NCBI GenBank assembly: GCA_039105265.1
Contig: JAPFFF010000001.1
Coordinates: 9,982,001 to 10,046,000 of the forward strand
Origin: Tritrichomonas musculus
Lineage: Eukaryota; Parabasalia; Tritrichomonadida; Tritrichomonadidae
Length of the DNA stretch: 64,000 bases
Direction of reading: 5' to 3'
This document shows positions 53,708 through 63,998 of the stretch, one piece after another; the first letter of the stretch is position 1; the number at the start of each line of letters is the position of its first letter. Below the pieces are notes generated by a model, which ran no database searches, was not told the DNA's origin, and saw only the letters and a program-made list of their open reading frames with translations. The translations under genes and the position numbers were made by a program.

Positions 53708-53944
53708 TTAGACCCTGCGGCGAGGTCTAGATTCAAATTTCATCACACCCTTGCGCTTAAGAAAATGCTTATCATCACATGGTATCTCTTCATTAAGTGT
53801 TCTGGTGTCAAACAACCATGTATTTGGATAACAGCGCAATAGTGTGTTAACTGTTTTATAGTCCTTGGCCTTAACTAGTCGAGATAACTCATATTTCAGC
53901 TTATTCATATCATTCATCTCAAAGAGCTCAGTCAATTCAGTCAT
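53708..53944 (-). CDS. Small island protein of unknown function
   Basis: 78 residues starting MTELTELFEMNDMNKLKYEL and ending in a basic tail (FESRPRRRV). The block KDYKTVNTLLRCYPN plus DTRTLNEEIP is shared with the frame at 52941-53207, which lies in the same orientation 0.5 kb downstream. It follows the helicase C-terminal part on the same strand with a 40-bp gap, so the three may have been one transcription unit. Short helical N-terminus and basic end; no family recognised. It may be intact. Confidence 0.5.
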   Translation of the reverse strand: MTELTELFEMNDMNKLKYELSRLVKAKDYKTVNTLLRCYPNTWLFDTRTLNEEIPCDDKHFLKRKGVMKFESRPRRRV

Positions 53945-53984
53945 TTAATGTAAACTAAAAATACATCTAAAACACATAATTATT

Positions 53985-54695
53985 TCATTTCTTCATTAAT
54001 TTATACAGTCTACCCATCTTACCATTGGTCTTAACATATCTCATTTTAATTTCATATCCATCTGGAATCGATTTCATATCTATTCCATAATAATCATATA
54101 GCTCTCTCTTAGTAGAGAATTCCTTATTCGTATTAAGTTTAGTCTCAGATGCTTTGGATGTCTCAGATGCTTTATCTACCTTATCTGTGTTGGTCTCATT
54201 CATGTTTATATCAACGTTAACATTCATATTTATATCAATCTTAATATTTACGGGTTCGTTATTGTCTCCACCAAGTTCGCTTTGTGAATCGTCATCTGTA
54301 TTCATTTCATTGTCTCCATCAAGTTCGCTATTCGAATCATCTTTATCTATCTTACCGAATATAACATTGCCGAAATTGCTTAATAGTTCATTCCAGCATG
54401 TCTTAGTCATCTCATTCCATGCAATGCCGCGCAATTTGTTCAAATATCTCTCATATCTATTGTCAGGTATCGAATAAGTTCGCTTATTGAGACCATTACC
54501 ATATCGAACATATATGTGTACATCAGAGTTAATATTTCGATTTCGACCAAGGAATTGTTTAACACTGGATAAGGTATCTATATATGTCTGCAAGAATATA
54601 GATAAGATGTTCTCATTAGTGGACTGGCCATTTTGGATGGATGAGGTAGATATAACAACATCAACATTCGTATCAAACAATCCATCTTCAGTTAA
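53985..54695 (-). pseudogene. SF2 helicase, C-terminal part (split by Kolobok-type element B)
   Basis: The frame beginning at the TTAA insertion site carries STSSIQNGQSTNENIL (motif V-like) and VKQFLGRNRN (motif VI-like Q-x-x-G-R-x-R) of superfamily 2 helicases. A hydrophilic Asp/Asn-rich linker follows, then a C-terminal basic domain (ELYDYYGIDMKSIPDGYEIK) ending at 53985. If element B and one TTAA are removed, the frame runs straight on from the N-terminal part at 57460-58431. The motif style recalls replication-origin-binding or viral/plasmid replication helicases rather than host RNA helicases; this is inference. Confidence 0.7.
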
Positions 54696-57463
54696 GGACG
54701 ACCTTTCACCGTTTATAATTAATTTTTAACGATTAATTTTTGTATTCATTTTTATCGTAAATCATTGAAAATTTAAAAGTTTAATAACTCAAGTTAGAAG
54801 GGAAAAAAGAAACTTATTTTTGTGTTAATATAAACCAAATAGAATAGATTAATGATATCCGGTTCGAAAAGTAAAATTAATACTTACCATTTAGCAAATT
54901 TAAGTTTTTTTTTATTTTATCTTCTAAAATTTCATTTTTTCCTTTAATATAATATAAGTTTGGGACCGGATTATTATAAACATTCATGTTATTTAATAAA
55001 TGGCGCATAAAAAACAAAAATATTATCTTTTGAAATTGAGTTATTACATTCTGAAATTCGTTGAAAAAAAAAAAAAAAATAAACGAATTTTGTCTAATTC
55101 ATATTTATTTTTTGAAATATCTCTTTTTCAAAACTGATTAATTATTTATTTATATGTATTATATTCCAATTATTTATTTGTTGATATGATTTTTTCATTA
55201 AAATAAAGAAAGATTGCCTTAATTATTAAATGTATTTCTTAATTTATTTTAATTATGGTTAATCAATGGCTTCACATTATGGTTTATACTGTAATATATT
55301 TATTTTATATATTAATTGTTTTGTAGACCTGTTTTCTTCCTCTATCAATTAATTTATTTATTTTTCATATTTTTCGTATAACATGTCATTATTATTTTTT
55401 AATGGGAAAAACGCCACTTCATATCAAAAGTGCTCGTGAAAACGGAAAAAAAATAAAGAAAAGACAAAAGAAAATAAGTTTACTCAAGTTACATCATGTT
55501 CTTCTCGTGAAAGCTCCCCGACTCCAAAAAAAAAAGTATTGTGATAAAAAAACTCAAACATAAAAATTTTTAAAACAAGACAATATCGTTAAATTTGTTA
55601 TAACGACTTTAATTTGTGGGATAACTTTTTCTCAAATTCACAAATTTTTAACTTTGAATGAAACTGATTGCTGTTCTGAAAAAGTTTTTTATTTATATCA
55701 AGATCAAATCACTCAGAAAATAATTCAATTAGCACGAGATACAGTTCAGAAATATGCCGATGATATTGAAAAAGATGCGATTGTATCTTTAGATGGCGCC
55801 TGGGATCACAGGCGCCATGGATCGACTTGTATCGTAACTATAATAGATATTAAGACAAGGAAAATAATTGAATTTGCAATAAATAGTGTACCTAAACAAT
55901 TTGTAGAAGGTACAACAGATCAACCGTCACGTAATTTAGAAAAAGTTGGGGTTGGTGAAATTGCTGAAAGATGGAAAAACTCAGAAAAAGTTCTATCGTA
56001 CGTACACGATAATGATGCCGTATCTCGAAATTTAATAGAAGAATCTGGATGGAAAATTACTGAAGCACTGGACCCAGGACATGCTATAAAAGCAATCAAA
56101 AAAAACTTGGAAAATTTTAACAAAAATAATGGGAAACCTTTCAAAGGTTTGGTTGAAAGTATTGGCCGTTATTTAGAAAAATTATTCAGAGATAAAGAAA
56201 TAACTAAAGAAAAAAGAATTAAGCTTTACAACAATATTCCAAATCATTATATTGGAAAACATAAAAAATGCGCCCATAAAGAAGGAATTAAAACAAGATC
56301 ATACAAAGGAAAAAATAAAGAATATTTGGTTGATAATTTGAAAGAATTTCTGAAGAAAAACAAGCATTACGCAGAAAAAGTTAATCCAAATATTAATACT
56401 CAAAATAACGAGTATTTTAATAACTTCAAAACCAAGTATTTAAGAAAAGATACCAAGTATTCCACTTCAACAACTGTTAAATTGTGCTTATCGATCATTG
56501 AATGGAATGATCCGCAACATTTCGAAGAGATCATCTTCAATGCATTAAACATGCAACCTCTTTGTTCTCCCTTCTGTGATATTCTAAAGGGAAGAAAAGA
56601 TGCCCAGATGAAAAAAAAATGCTGCCAGAAGAAACCCAGAAGTGGCCAAAAAATTAAATGAGAAAAGAAGGAAAAAATTAAAGGCAAAAGGAGATGCCAA
56701 CAAGAAAGCTGATGGTTATAAGCCAGGACAAAAACTCTACTAAAAGAATTCTTAATAAAAATCATTTTTTAATTTTTTTATTTCAATTATTTTTTTAATA
56801 TTTCTTTAAAAATACTAAAAATCATAGGATAAATGGAGGATAAAATAAATAATATCTATTTTGTGAATTTAATCTTATATTTTTGTTTTTTTAAATAAGA
56901 TATTTTATGAAAATTAAATCGAAAAAATTATTTAATTGAGGTAAAAATAATCGTAATTTTAGATTTGAATGGTTTACAGTATTCAAAAAAAAAAGTAAAA
57001 AATATACAAAAAAAAGCATTATTAAGAGCGTTTAGTAAGCTTTTGATATTACTTATGAAATCTATGAATGCTGTATTTTGGAATATATCATTTGATTAAT
57101 GATCTAGTTAATCATCATAAAAGCATTTCATTGAAATCAAGTGTATTGAAGAAGTTCAAGAACACATTTCGATTAATTCATTATCTAATATAAGCAAATG
57201 AAAATGCTATATTATCTAAGTAATCTAATGATCGATATTTGGTTTGAATCGTTTAAATCATCTGAAAAAGAATCGAGCAAATAACATTCTTGATACTTTT
57301 GACATTGAGCTATAGTTTTCTAATCGTAATATTTGCACTTTACTTTGTTAGTATTGGTTTAGATACACAAAAAAAATGAACGACCATTCGTTATAAATTT
57401 TCCCTTTGGGGTAAAATTAAATGTAACCACGACGATTATTTTTCATAGAAAGGTCGTCCTTAA
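54692..57463. mobile_element. Kolobok-type DNA transposon B, TTAA-flanked, 2764 bp
   Basis: The ends GGACGACCTTTC (54696) and GAAAGGTCGTCC (57459) are inverted, with TTAA on both sides (54692-54695, 57460-57463). It carries one transposase-like gene and is the long relative of element A. TTAA duplications are used by Kolobok and piggyBac; the transposase type favours Kolobok. It sits inside the helicase gene of the island. Confidence 0.9.
55402..56743 (+). pseudogene. Kolobok/Mutator-like transposase of element B, frameshifted
   Basis: The long central frame (open from 55564 to 56661) has no ATG. It reads CGITFSQIHKFLTLNETDCC, EKVFYLYQDQITQKI, then the catalytic-looking IVSLDGAWDHRRHGSTCIVT with the first Asp, SYVHDNDAVSRN with the second, and ALDPGHAIKAIKKNL. 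This order matches the Mutator-like transposase domain found in Kolobok and related elements. The likely true start is MGKTPLHIKSARENGKK at 55402 in another frame. The true C-terminus (NPEVAKKLNEKRRKK, then ADGYKPGQKLY) follows a one-base shift in the A-run near 56610 and ends at 56743. Both shifts touch homopolymers, so the gene may be intact in the organism. Confidence 0.82.
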
Positions 57464-58431
57464 CTTAATCTCCTTATCATCAGCTGTATATAAAGCAACC
57501 TTATATCTATCTTTAAGACAATCCCTTAATAGCTTACACTGTTTCTTATCCTCTATCTTAACTAAGACCTTATCGTAATTCATTCTATTACTGTCTATTA
57601 AATTAATTATTTCTGTGTGCTGTTCATTAATATTTGGTATCAAATTATTAACATAGATATTTCGATTATATTTGTCATCAATATGAGGATTAATAATTAT
57701 GTAATCCTTAAAGCAAGCGAAATGCTTAATATCATCAGCAGTTGCACTTATTAATGCAACCTTATCGAACTCCTTAGTTATCTCAATCAAACTAATGTGG
57801 TTTAATAATAAGTGAGCTTCATCTATTACGAGGAAATAATCAAGTCGTTGCTCTCTGTCATAATATTCTTCGACCAAATCACCTAAGCACTTGAATGCTG
57901 TACTATATGTTGTAATAACTATATTAACTTCATCATTAACTGCCTTACGGAATTCTTTAAATGCATCATCCTTAACACATAGCCTTATGGAATTGTTGAC
58001 AATTAATGGAGTCAACTTAGTATAGAATTCCTCAGCGATATTAACAGTTGGAACTATTACCATAAACTTATTGTCGTTGTGAGCTGCAATTCATCTCCTT
58101 ATCGCAGTCGATTTGCCAGAACCAATTGGAGCTTCACAGATAAATTTCTTAGTTCGAATCTGCTAGGTCATCTTACGCAAATCATACTTGCTATAACTCA
58201 CGCAATAATAAGCATCATCATCGTGACCGATTAAATAACCTTCCTCGCTGTAAACTTTACTTGGTTCGCCATTAGTTAAATGCTTAAGTGAGGATTCATC
58301 ATCTATATAACGACCATTCTTATCAATATATCCCTCACACTCTATGGTGTAAACTCGCTCAGGAACATCATCAAACATCTGCCATTGTATGTAATTAGGA
58401 TTTGGTGGTTCAGAGTATACTCACTAAAATT
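57460..58431 (-). pseudogene. SF2 helicase, N-terminal part (split by element B, two stops)
   Basis: The frame carries a Walker A motif, CEAPIGSGKSTAIR (about 58105-58145), VIVPTVNIAEEFYTKL (motif Ia region), LVIDEAHLLL (DEAH, motif II), ALISATAD (motif III) and ILVKI-type beta strands up to the insertion. A TAG after LRKMT (58163) and a TGA after TAIRR (about 58100) break it. Upstream of the ATG at 58378 the frame stays open to about 58431 (NPNYIQWQ). The N-terminal domain (TIECEGYIDKNGRYIDDESS) is unrecognised. Together with 53985-54695 it would encode roughly 560 codons. Confidence 0.72.
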
Positions 58432-58653
58432 CCAATCAATAATGAAAAAAATGTTTCTAATACGAGCCAAAACATATATTACCGAACTTTCAATTTACAG
58501 CTCAATTCTTAAAAATCGATGATCATCAAATAATATGTAAATTCATGATCAAAAAATAGTATTTGAGCATGTGTTTACAAAAAACTCTATCTTAATATCA
58601 TTACAGGCTTTACCATGCGTTTTCTAGTGAAATAGTGCAACGATCTATGATAA

Positions 58654-59147
58654 TTTTCACTTAGACTTGTCATTCTCCGATTCTCGAGATCGATAATTGA
58701 TTGGCTTTTTGATATCGATACATAAATATACACAGATTCTCGAGATCGATTTCAGAGATCTAGAATTTTTTTTCTCAGCTTTTGATATCAGAATTTTCAA
58801 TTAAACTTTTTGATAAATATATGATCGTATTTTAATCTCAAATATTGCATAAAAAAGAATGTATTTTTTGATTTCAGTCTTAAAATAAACATCAATACAT
58901 TATATTATTTATTTTTAAATATTATTAAATCACAAATACCAATTATAAAAAAAGATAAATCAATTTGAAATCTCGAGATCTCGGTAATTGATATCAAGTT
59001 TACAATTATTTTCATATCACATTTCATATCTGATATCTTGATAATCGATAATCTCGATATCAGATTTTTAAACTGATAATCGAGTATCAGATGCAAAAAA
59101 GTGACGTTTTTGATATCGATTCTAAAAATAACAAGTCTATTTTCACT
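58654..59147. mobile_element. hAT-type MITE with TAGACTTGT ends
   Basis: TAGACTTGT at 58662 and ACAAGTCTA ending at 59139 are inverted and flanked by perfect 8-bp repeats TTTTCACT (58654-58661, 59140-59147). The 478-bp inside is packed with CGAGATCGAT, GATATCGAT and GATATC sites in both orientations. Different family from the CTAGGC MITEs, though of the same length. Confidence 0.85.
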
Positions 59148-59500
59148 AAATATTATGCAAATTGTATTTTTTTGATGATTTTTTCCTTACAAAATATGGA
59201 TTAATGATAGATACAACATTATCCATATGCAAAAATATATGTTTTTATATAAAAATGATACTTTTTTTCTTTGTTTTTTTATTATTTTCCCCTTTTTCCC
59301 CTTTAGCAATTCAAATTTTTTCAATATATCTCACAAAAAAAATCATTCATGCTGGGACAAAATTGAATACTTTTCAGTATATATTTAAAAAGTTTGTCCC
59401 AAGCTTTTTGAATTCGACTTTACAAAGATAAAAAACGTTATTTTTAACATTGTTAATAAAAAAAAAAAAAGAAAAGATAACCATATATCAGGAATAATTG

Positions 59501-60763
59501 ATGACTCTTTTTCTTTTCCTCAGCTTAATTGTCAGCTCTACAGGTGGTGATCTTGTTCCTCCATTTACTCTTGATTCCGAGAATAAAGTTGGATTTTGGG
59601 AATTTAATGGTATGACTGTTGTGCATGAGAATTATATACTTATTTCCCCTCCTATACAATTTACAAGAGGATCACTATGGACAAACCTCGAATTTCCTGA
59701 AGTAGATTGGTCCGTTCAATTTGAACTTGGAATATCGCAGGGTACAGGAGGAGGAGGTTTTGCAATATGGTTTATTGATAACTACGGCGCTGATGGAAAG
59801 CTTTTTGGTGGTCCTTCTCAATTTCGTGGCATTGCAATATCTGGTTCTGTTAAAACAACTTCCGACCAAACTCAAATTGATTTTAAATTAATGCAAGATC
59901 ATGGTAACCTTGAATTTCACAAAGCATCTGATAGTGACGCAACTATTTATTTGGACGAAAAAAATCATAATATCGCTCTTAAAATTTCATTCCGATCTGG
60001 CTACATGCATCTTGAACATTTTAACAACGAAACAAATGAATGGAAGCTATTGTCAAAAATGCTTGTAAAAGTAGATATTTCAAAAAATTATCTTGGAATC
60101 TCTGCTCAATCTGATCAAGAAACCAGTCGCTTCGATTTGTTTTCGCTTAATTTTTCGATCATCGAAAGCAGCCGGAAAGATACATCATTAAAGCAGCATT
60201 CAACAGGATACTATTCGCCAGAATATACTCTTCGTTTTCGTAATCCAAAGTTGAAAAAAATTTTAATCGAGATGGGTAAAATGGAAGAGAAACCAGATGC
60301 TGAATCGACAGTTACTGATCTATTGGATATTGTTCATGAAATTAATAGTGCTGTTTTTGATGTTGCATCATATAGTGATGTCAACGATTTTGTTACTCAA
60401 ACCCTTTTACCATACACCCAAAAATGGCATAAAAGGACATTAAAAGTTGTTGCTGATATACAAAATGCAATGAATGTATATGGAGCAGTTTGGAATTATA
60501 CAAATATTTTAATTGGAAATTTTAAAACGGATCTACAAAATTCAGCCAGAAAAATTACAGCAAAAATAGAAAACTTAGAAGAAATTTTGCGAAGTGAAAA
60601 TTTTGAGCCTGATGTAAATCCAAATCTTGGAAAAGTCATTGTAATTTCGTTGAATGCAAATGATTATGATCCATTTATATTAGTGCTATATTTTCTGATT
60701 GCAGAATTAACTGTTTCTTTTTCACTCTTATTCCTCTATCAAAAAAGAAAATTGTATGATTAA
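59501..60763 (+). CDS. Legume-type (L-type) lectin, ERGIC-53/VIP36-like membrane cargo receptor
   Basis: 420 residues from the ATG at 59501 (an in-frame TTG precedes it). A signal peptide (MTLFLFLSLIVSSTGG) is followed by an L-type lectin domain (about 18-225): GFWEFNGMTVV, SPPIQFTRGSLW, GGGGFAIWFIDN, FRGIAISG and a terminal DLFSLNF strand. A helical stalk (about 250-385) and one membrane segment (FILVLYFLIAELTVSFSLLF) lead to a short cytosolic end, QKRKLYD. This is the layout of ER-Golgi glycoprotein cargo receptors. The tail lacks a classic KKxx. AAAAAACGTTATT lies about 75 nt upstream and the stop is in TAAA. Confidence 0.92.
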   Translation: MTLFLFLSLIVSSTGGDLVPPFTLDSENKVGFWEFNGMTVVHENYILISPPIQFTRGSLWTNLEFPEVDWSVQFELGISQGTGGGGFAIWFIDNYGADGKLFGGPSQFRGIAISGSVKTTSDQTQIDFKLMQDHGNLEFHKASDSDATIYLDEKNHNIALKISFRSGYMHLEHFNNETNEWKLLSKMLVKVDISKNYLGISAQSDQETSRFDLFSLNFSIIESSRKDTSLKQHSTGYYSPEYTLRFRNPKLKKILIEMGKMEEKPDAESTVTDLLDIVHEINSAVFDVASYSDVNDFVTQTLLPYTQKWHKRTLKVVADIQNAMNVYGAVWNYTNILIGNFKTDLQNSARKITAKIENLEEILRSENFEPDVNPNLGKVIVISLNANDYDPFILVLYFLIAELTVSFSLLFLYQKRKLYD

Positions 60764-61420
60764 AATTGTTATATACCATAAATAAAATTACTATCATAAT
60801 ACTTTTTGTGAGTTGTTAAATATTAGAAAATGATTTTATATTTGCTATTTTTTCCATAAAAGAAAGATGAAATTAAAAATCTGAATTGATTTTTGTATTA
60901 AGAGTTCATAGTATTGCCTTGTTGAAATATAAACGCAAGCGAAATTAGTTTTCATATTTTGAATAAAAAAATAATATGTATTTCGTACATTTTTTTCTTA
61001 TTAAATTCTCATTAGGTAACTTTTTGAATGCTGTAAACTCAAATGTGTGAGAAACTGAAACTTTTTTTATAAAAATGTTATTTGATGATTTTTGTTTAAT
61101 ATTAATAATTAATATAGTATGAATTAATTAATTGCTTAATGCATAAAAAATTGTCTTGCTAATTTCGAGATAAAAAAGTTTTAAAAATGTATGCTAAAAA
61201 AATTATATAAAAATTCGTTATTATATTTTAATTCAAAAAGTTTCAATTATATTTTTTATTAAATTAAAAATCTGGTATTTCAATGAAACTTTTTCTTAAA
61301 CTTATGAAAAGACTAATTCAAATGTATTTTTTTGATTCAAAAATTGATATTAATTAAACTTTTTGAAAATATTTGCTTAATAATTGAATAAGGTACTAGT
61401 TTTTCCAATTTCTATTATAT
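60764..61420. other. Spacer between lectin and B56 genes
   Basis: 657 bp, AT-rich, with three ACTTTTTGA/TCAAAAAGT motifs (61020, 61233, 61356). The last lies about 65 nt before the B56 ATG. No gene seen. Confidence 0.5.
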
Positions 61421-63187
61421 ATGTCTTTAAATAAGTCTTTTCCACCTAATAACCCGACAGTTTTACAATCAACGAAGATAGCAGGCAATAAAAGAAAATA
61501 TATGTCCTTACATTCGCCAACTCTTGATCCAATATCTAATCTAAATCCATTTGATATTCCTTCTTCAACTGAAAAAACTGATGATACTCCAAAAAAAATT
61601 AATCCTGTTGTTGATATGGAAATTAATAATGTTGTTTCTTTGGTGTCAAGTCGTCCAGTAACTCCGAAAGAAAATAAGCTCGTTGAAGTTCCTCCTCTTC
61701 CTCCATATAATTCGGAGTTATTTGAATCAATTCTTAATGCTAAGCTTGATATTTGTTCGCAAGATATTGATTATGAAAACAAAGGTGCTCAGCAACAACT
61801 TAAAGATTTAAAATTTAAAACCCTCAATGAATTTACACTTTTTTTCGATAATTCAGTAGAAGTCAGAAATATGGACTTAAAATATCGCCAAGCATTTTTC
61901 AAAATGATAGAGAAAAATATTTTTAGATCAGATCCTAAATTTCCATCTTCTCTTGAAACATATAATTACACGCTTAACGTCTTAGAGCCATCATGGAACC
62001 ATCTTATCTTTTGCTATCAGCTTCTACTTCGATTTCTTACTCTGTTTCCAGATTCTGTTTTTTTCAATTTTAATATCGCTAAACGAGCAATATTTTTGAT
62101 GCAGCTACCTGATTCCAATGAGAGAACGCAGCTTGTTTCTTTTTTAAAGTTATACTATGACTTGCGTCCAAATGAGCATGACGCTATTGTTATTGAAATT
62201 AGAAATTCTTTCATTTCTCTATGTTCTGGTCAATTAACTCCATTTTGTATGATGCCATTACTATTGACTTTCACTCATATTCTCTTTCGAAAATGCAATC
62301 AAAATCAAGGAAATATCGATGCTGAATCTCGTCGAACTTTTATGGAAGGTGCTCTTCCACTTATAGGATTTAATTTCATACCAAATCAGTACCAGTATTT
62401 GAAATCATTCTTTGTAAATTCACTTCGAATAGATAATAATTTTATCTATCCAATCATAAAAACTATTCAGAATAAGTGGCCTCGACAAAATGGTTCCAAA
62501 ATACCATTAATGCTTGATCTTCTCATATCAATCGTTAAATTAATGGATCTCAAAGAATTCAGCAGAATTGCAATCAATTATTTCGATTTTTTGGCTTACC
62601 AACTTTCTTTTGGCCACTATAAAACAATTGATACAATAATTCCAATTTGGACGAAAGAAGATTATAAGTCATGGATTACTGCTAATTCCACCATTGCAAT
62701 TGACAAAATGTACGAAGTAATGAGTAATATTTCATTGAACCATTGGGATGATACTATAAAAAAGCGTTTTGAAAACGTTTTAAAAATAATGTCAGAAATA
62801 AATCCACCTGAATTTCATAAAATGAGAATGATTACAAAAAGAAAGCATACTGTTGTTTTTGATACCAATCAAAATGATAATCCTGATGTTTCTGAAAAAT
62901 GGAAGATGCTAGCAGAAATATCAGGGAAGAATGAACAAGAAAAAAAGGAAAAAGAAAAGGAAATCGATATCTATTTTCAAAAGCATAAATCTGGCGAGGA
63001 TAAAAAATTTCTTCCTCGTGGGTTTAATGGTAGCCATCATCACAATCTTCATAATAGCATGTATAGAACAGGATCGTTAGCTATTAAATCCAATTGTATT
63101 GGAAAAATAGTACAGCCGAGAAAAAGATATATGAATTCTTCGTTTTGTTCTCATAAGCTACCTGCAGTATCAATGGTAATTATTTAA
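61421..63187 (+). CDS. PP2A regulatory subunit, B56 (B') family
   Basis: 588 residues. After a Ser/Pro-rich, variable 95-residue head the B56 HEAT-like core is clear: LVEVPPLPPYNSELFESILN, DIDYENKGAQQQLKDLKF, LNEFTLFFD, then LEPSWNHLIFCYQLLLRFLT, FNIAKRAIFLMQLPDSNERT, FLKLYYDLRP and the downstream IIPIWTKEDYKSWI. B56 subunits give protein phosphatase 2A its substrate choice. The C-terminal tail (about 500-588) is basic and trichomonad-specific, with a short Glu/Lys coil. The start is the only suitable ATG. An ACTTTTTGA motif is about 65 nt upstream. Confidence 0.93.
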   Translation: MSLNKSFPPNNPTVLQSTKIAGNKRKYMSLHSPTLDPISNLNPFDIPSSTEKTDDTPKKINPVVDMEINNVVSLVSSRPVTPKENKLVEVPPLPPYNSELFESILNAKLDICSQDIDYENKGAQQQLKDLKFKTLNEFTLFFDNSVEVRNMDLKYRQAFFKMIEKNIFRSDPKFPSSLETYNYTLNVLEPSWNHLIFCYQLLLRFLTLFPDSVFFNFNIAKRAIFLMQLPDSNERTQLVSFLKLYYDLRPNEHDAIVIEIRNSFISLCSGQLTPFCMMPLLLTFTHILFRKCNQNQGNIDAESRRTFMEGALPLIGFNFIPNQYQYLKSFFVNSLRIDNNFIYPIIKTIQNKWPRQNGSKIPLMLDLLISIVKLMDLKEFSRIAINYFDFLAYQLSFGHYKTIDTIIPIWTKEDYKSWITANSTIAIDKMYEVMSNISLNHWDDTIKKRFENVLKIMSEINPPEFHKMRMITKRKHTVVFDTNQNDNPDVSEKWKMLAEISGKNEQEKKEKEKEIDIYFQKHKSGEDKKFLPRGFNGSHHHNLHNSMYRTGSLAIKSNCIGKIVQPRKRYMNSSFCSHKLPAVSMVII

Positions 63188-63482
63188 TTTATTTTTTTTT
63201 TTATTTAGTTTTGTTTTTATTAATAAATATTTACTCGGGAATTTTGTTTTTAATAAAAGTAAATATTAGTTTTTTACTTTCTTTATCTTTTGAAACTCAT
63301 CTTTAAAAATAATTAATAGTACATTCATTTACTGCTAAAAATGAAAGTCACATGAGATGTCACTTTGCGATAGCATTAAATGAGTATGATAAAATTGAGC
63401 AAAACTTAAAATATTTTTAATTTTAAGTTTAATTAACAAAACAAAGATAATATAAAATGAAATTGCTTTGAAAAAGGCATTG
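63188..63482. other. Convergent 3' spacer
   Basis: AT-rich 3' ends of the B56 and 63483-63998 genes. Nothing else seen. Confidence 0.5.
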
Positions 63483-63998
63483 TTAATAAAGATCGATTAG
63501 TAGTAGCTCTGCCCGGCTTATGTTCCTTGAAATAACTTGAGTGATAAGAGAAATTTTGTCATTTAATTTTTTAGCTATTAGTATTTGACTTCCTTTAACA
63601 CGTCTTAATTTAAAGGTTAAATTAATTAAATCAGATTTCATTGAATATAATTCTCTGATAATTGCACGAAGTTCACATGATTCGGTAATTAATTCTGCTT
63701 TTTCTGGATCAGGAAATTCTTCTTCCTCTTCAATATCAAATTTACCATAATCAATATGATTTTTATATATTTTAATTTTTTGGATGTCTTCGTTATTTGG
63801 TGAATAATTGATCTTGTATGAAAAATGGTCATTGATGGTATCTTCTTCATGTTCGTCAGTGCTTGATAAAATATCAGATTGTTGTGACATTGATTTAATA
63901 TCTGATAAAACTTGCTTAAAATTATGACATGCTTTTTTTAATTCTTTTTGTCTCTTCTGAAACGCTAATTCGCTGTCATCTCGTGAAAGAGAAGTCAT
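63483..63998 (-). CDS. Small acidic/helical protein, start uncertain
   Basis: 171 residues read from the ATG at 63998, two bases from the window end, so the true start may lie outside. It has a helical N-terminus (KRQKELKKACHNFKQVLSDI), a Glu-rich patch in the middle and a C-terminal amphipathic coil (ELRAIIRELYSMKSDLINLT, KLNDKISLITQVISRNISRA). No family recognised. It converges on the B56 gene with about 300 bp between stops. Confidence 0.75.
   Translation of the reverse strand: MTSLSRDDSELAFQKRQKELKKACHNFKQVLSDIKSMSQQSDILSSTDEHEEDTINDHFSYKINYSPNNEDIQKIKIYKNHIDYGKFDIEEEEEFPDPEKAELITESCELRAIIRELYSMKSDLINLTFKLRRVKGSQILIAKKLNDKISLITQVISRNISRAELLLIDLY

Noticed and set aside
59162..59431. Hydrophobic 89-codon frame upstream of the lectin
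   Set aside because: TTG start, Phe/Ile/Leu from T-rich DNA, and it occupies the lectin promoter region.
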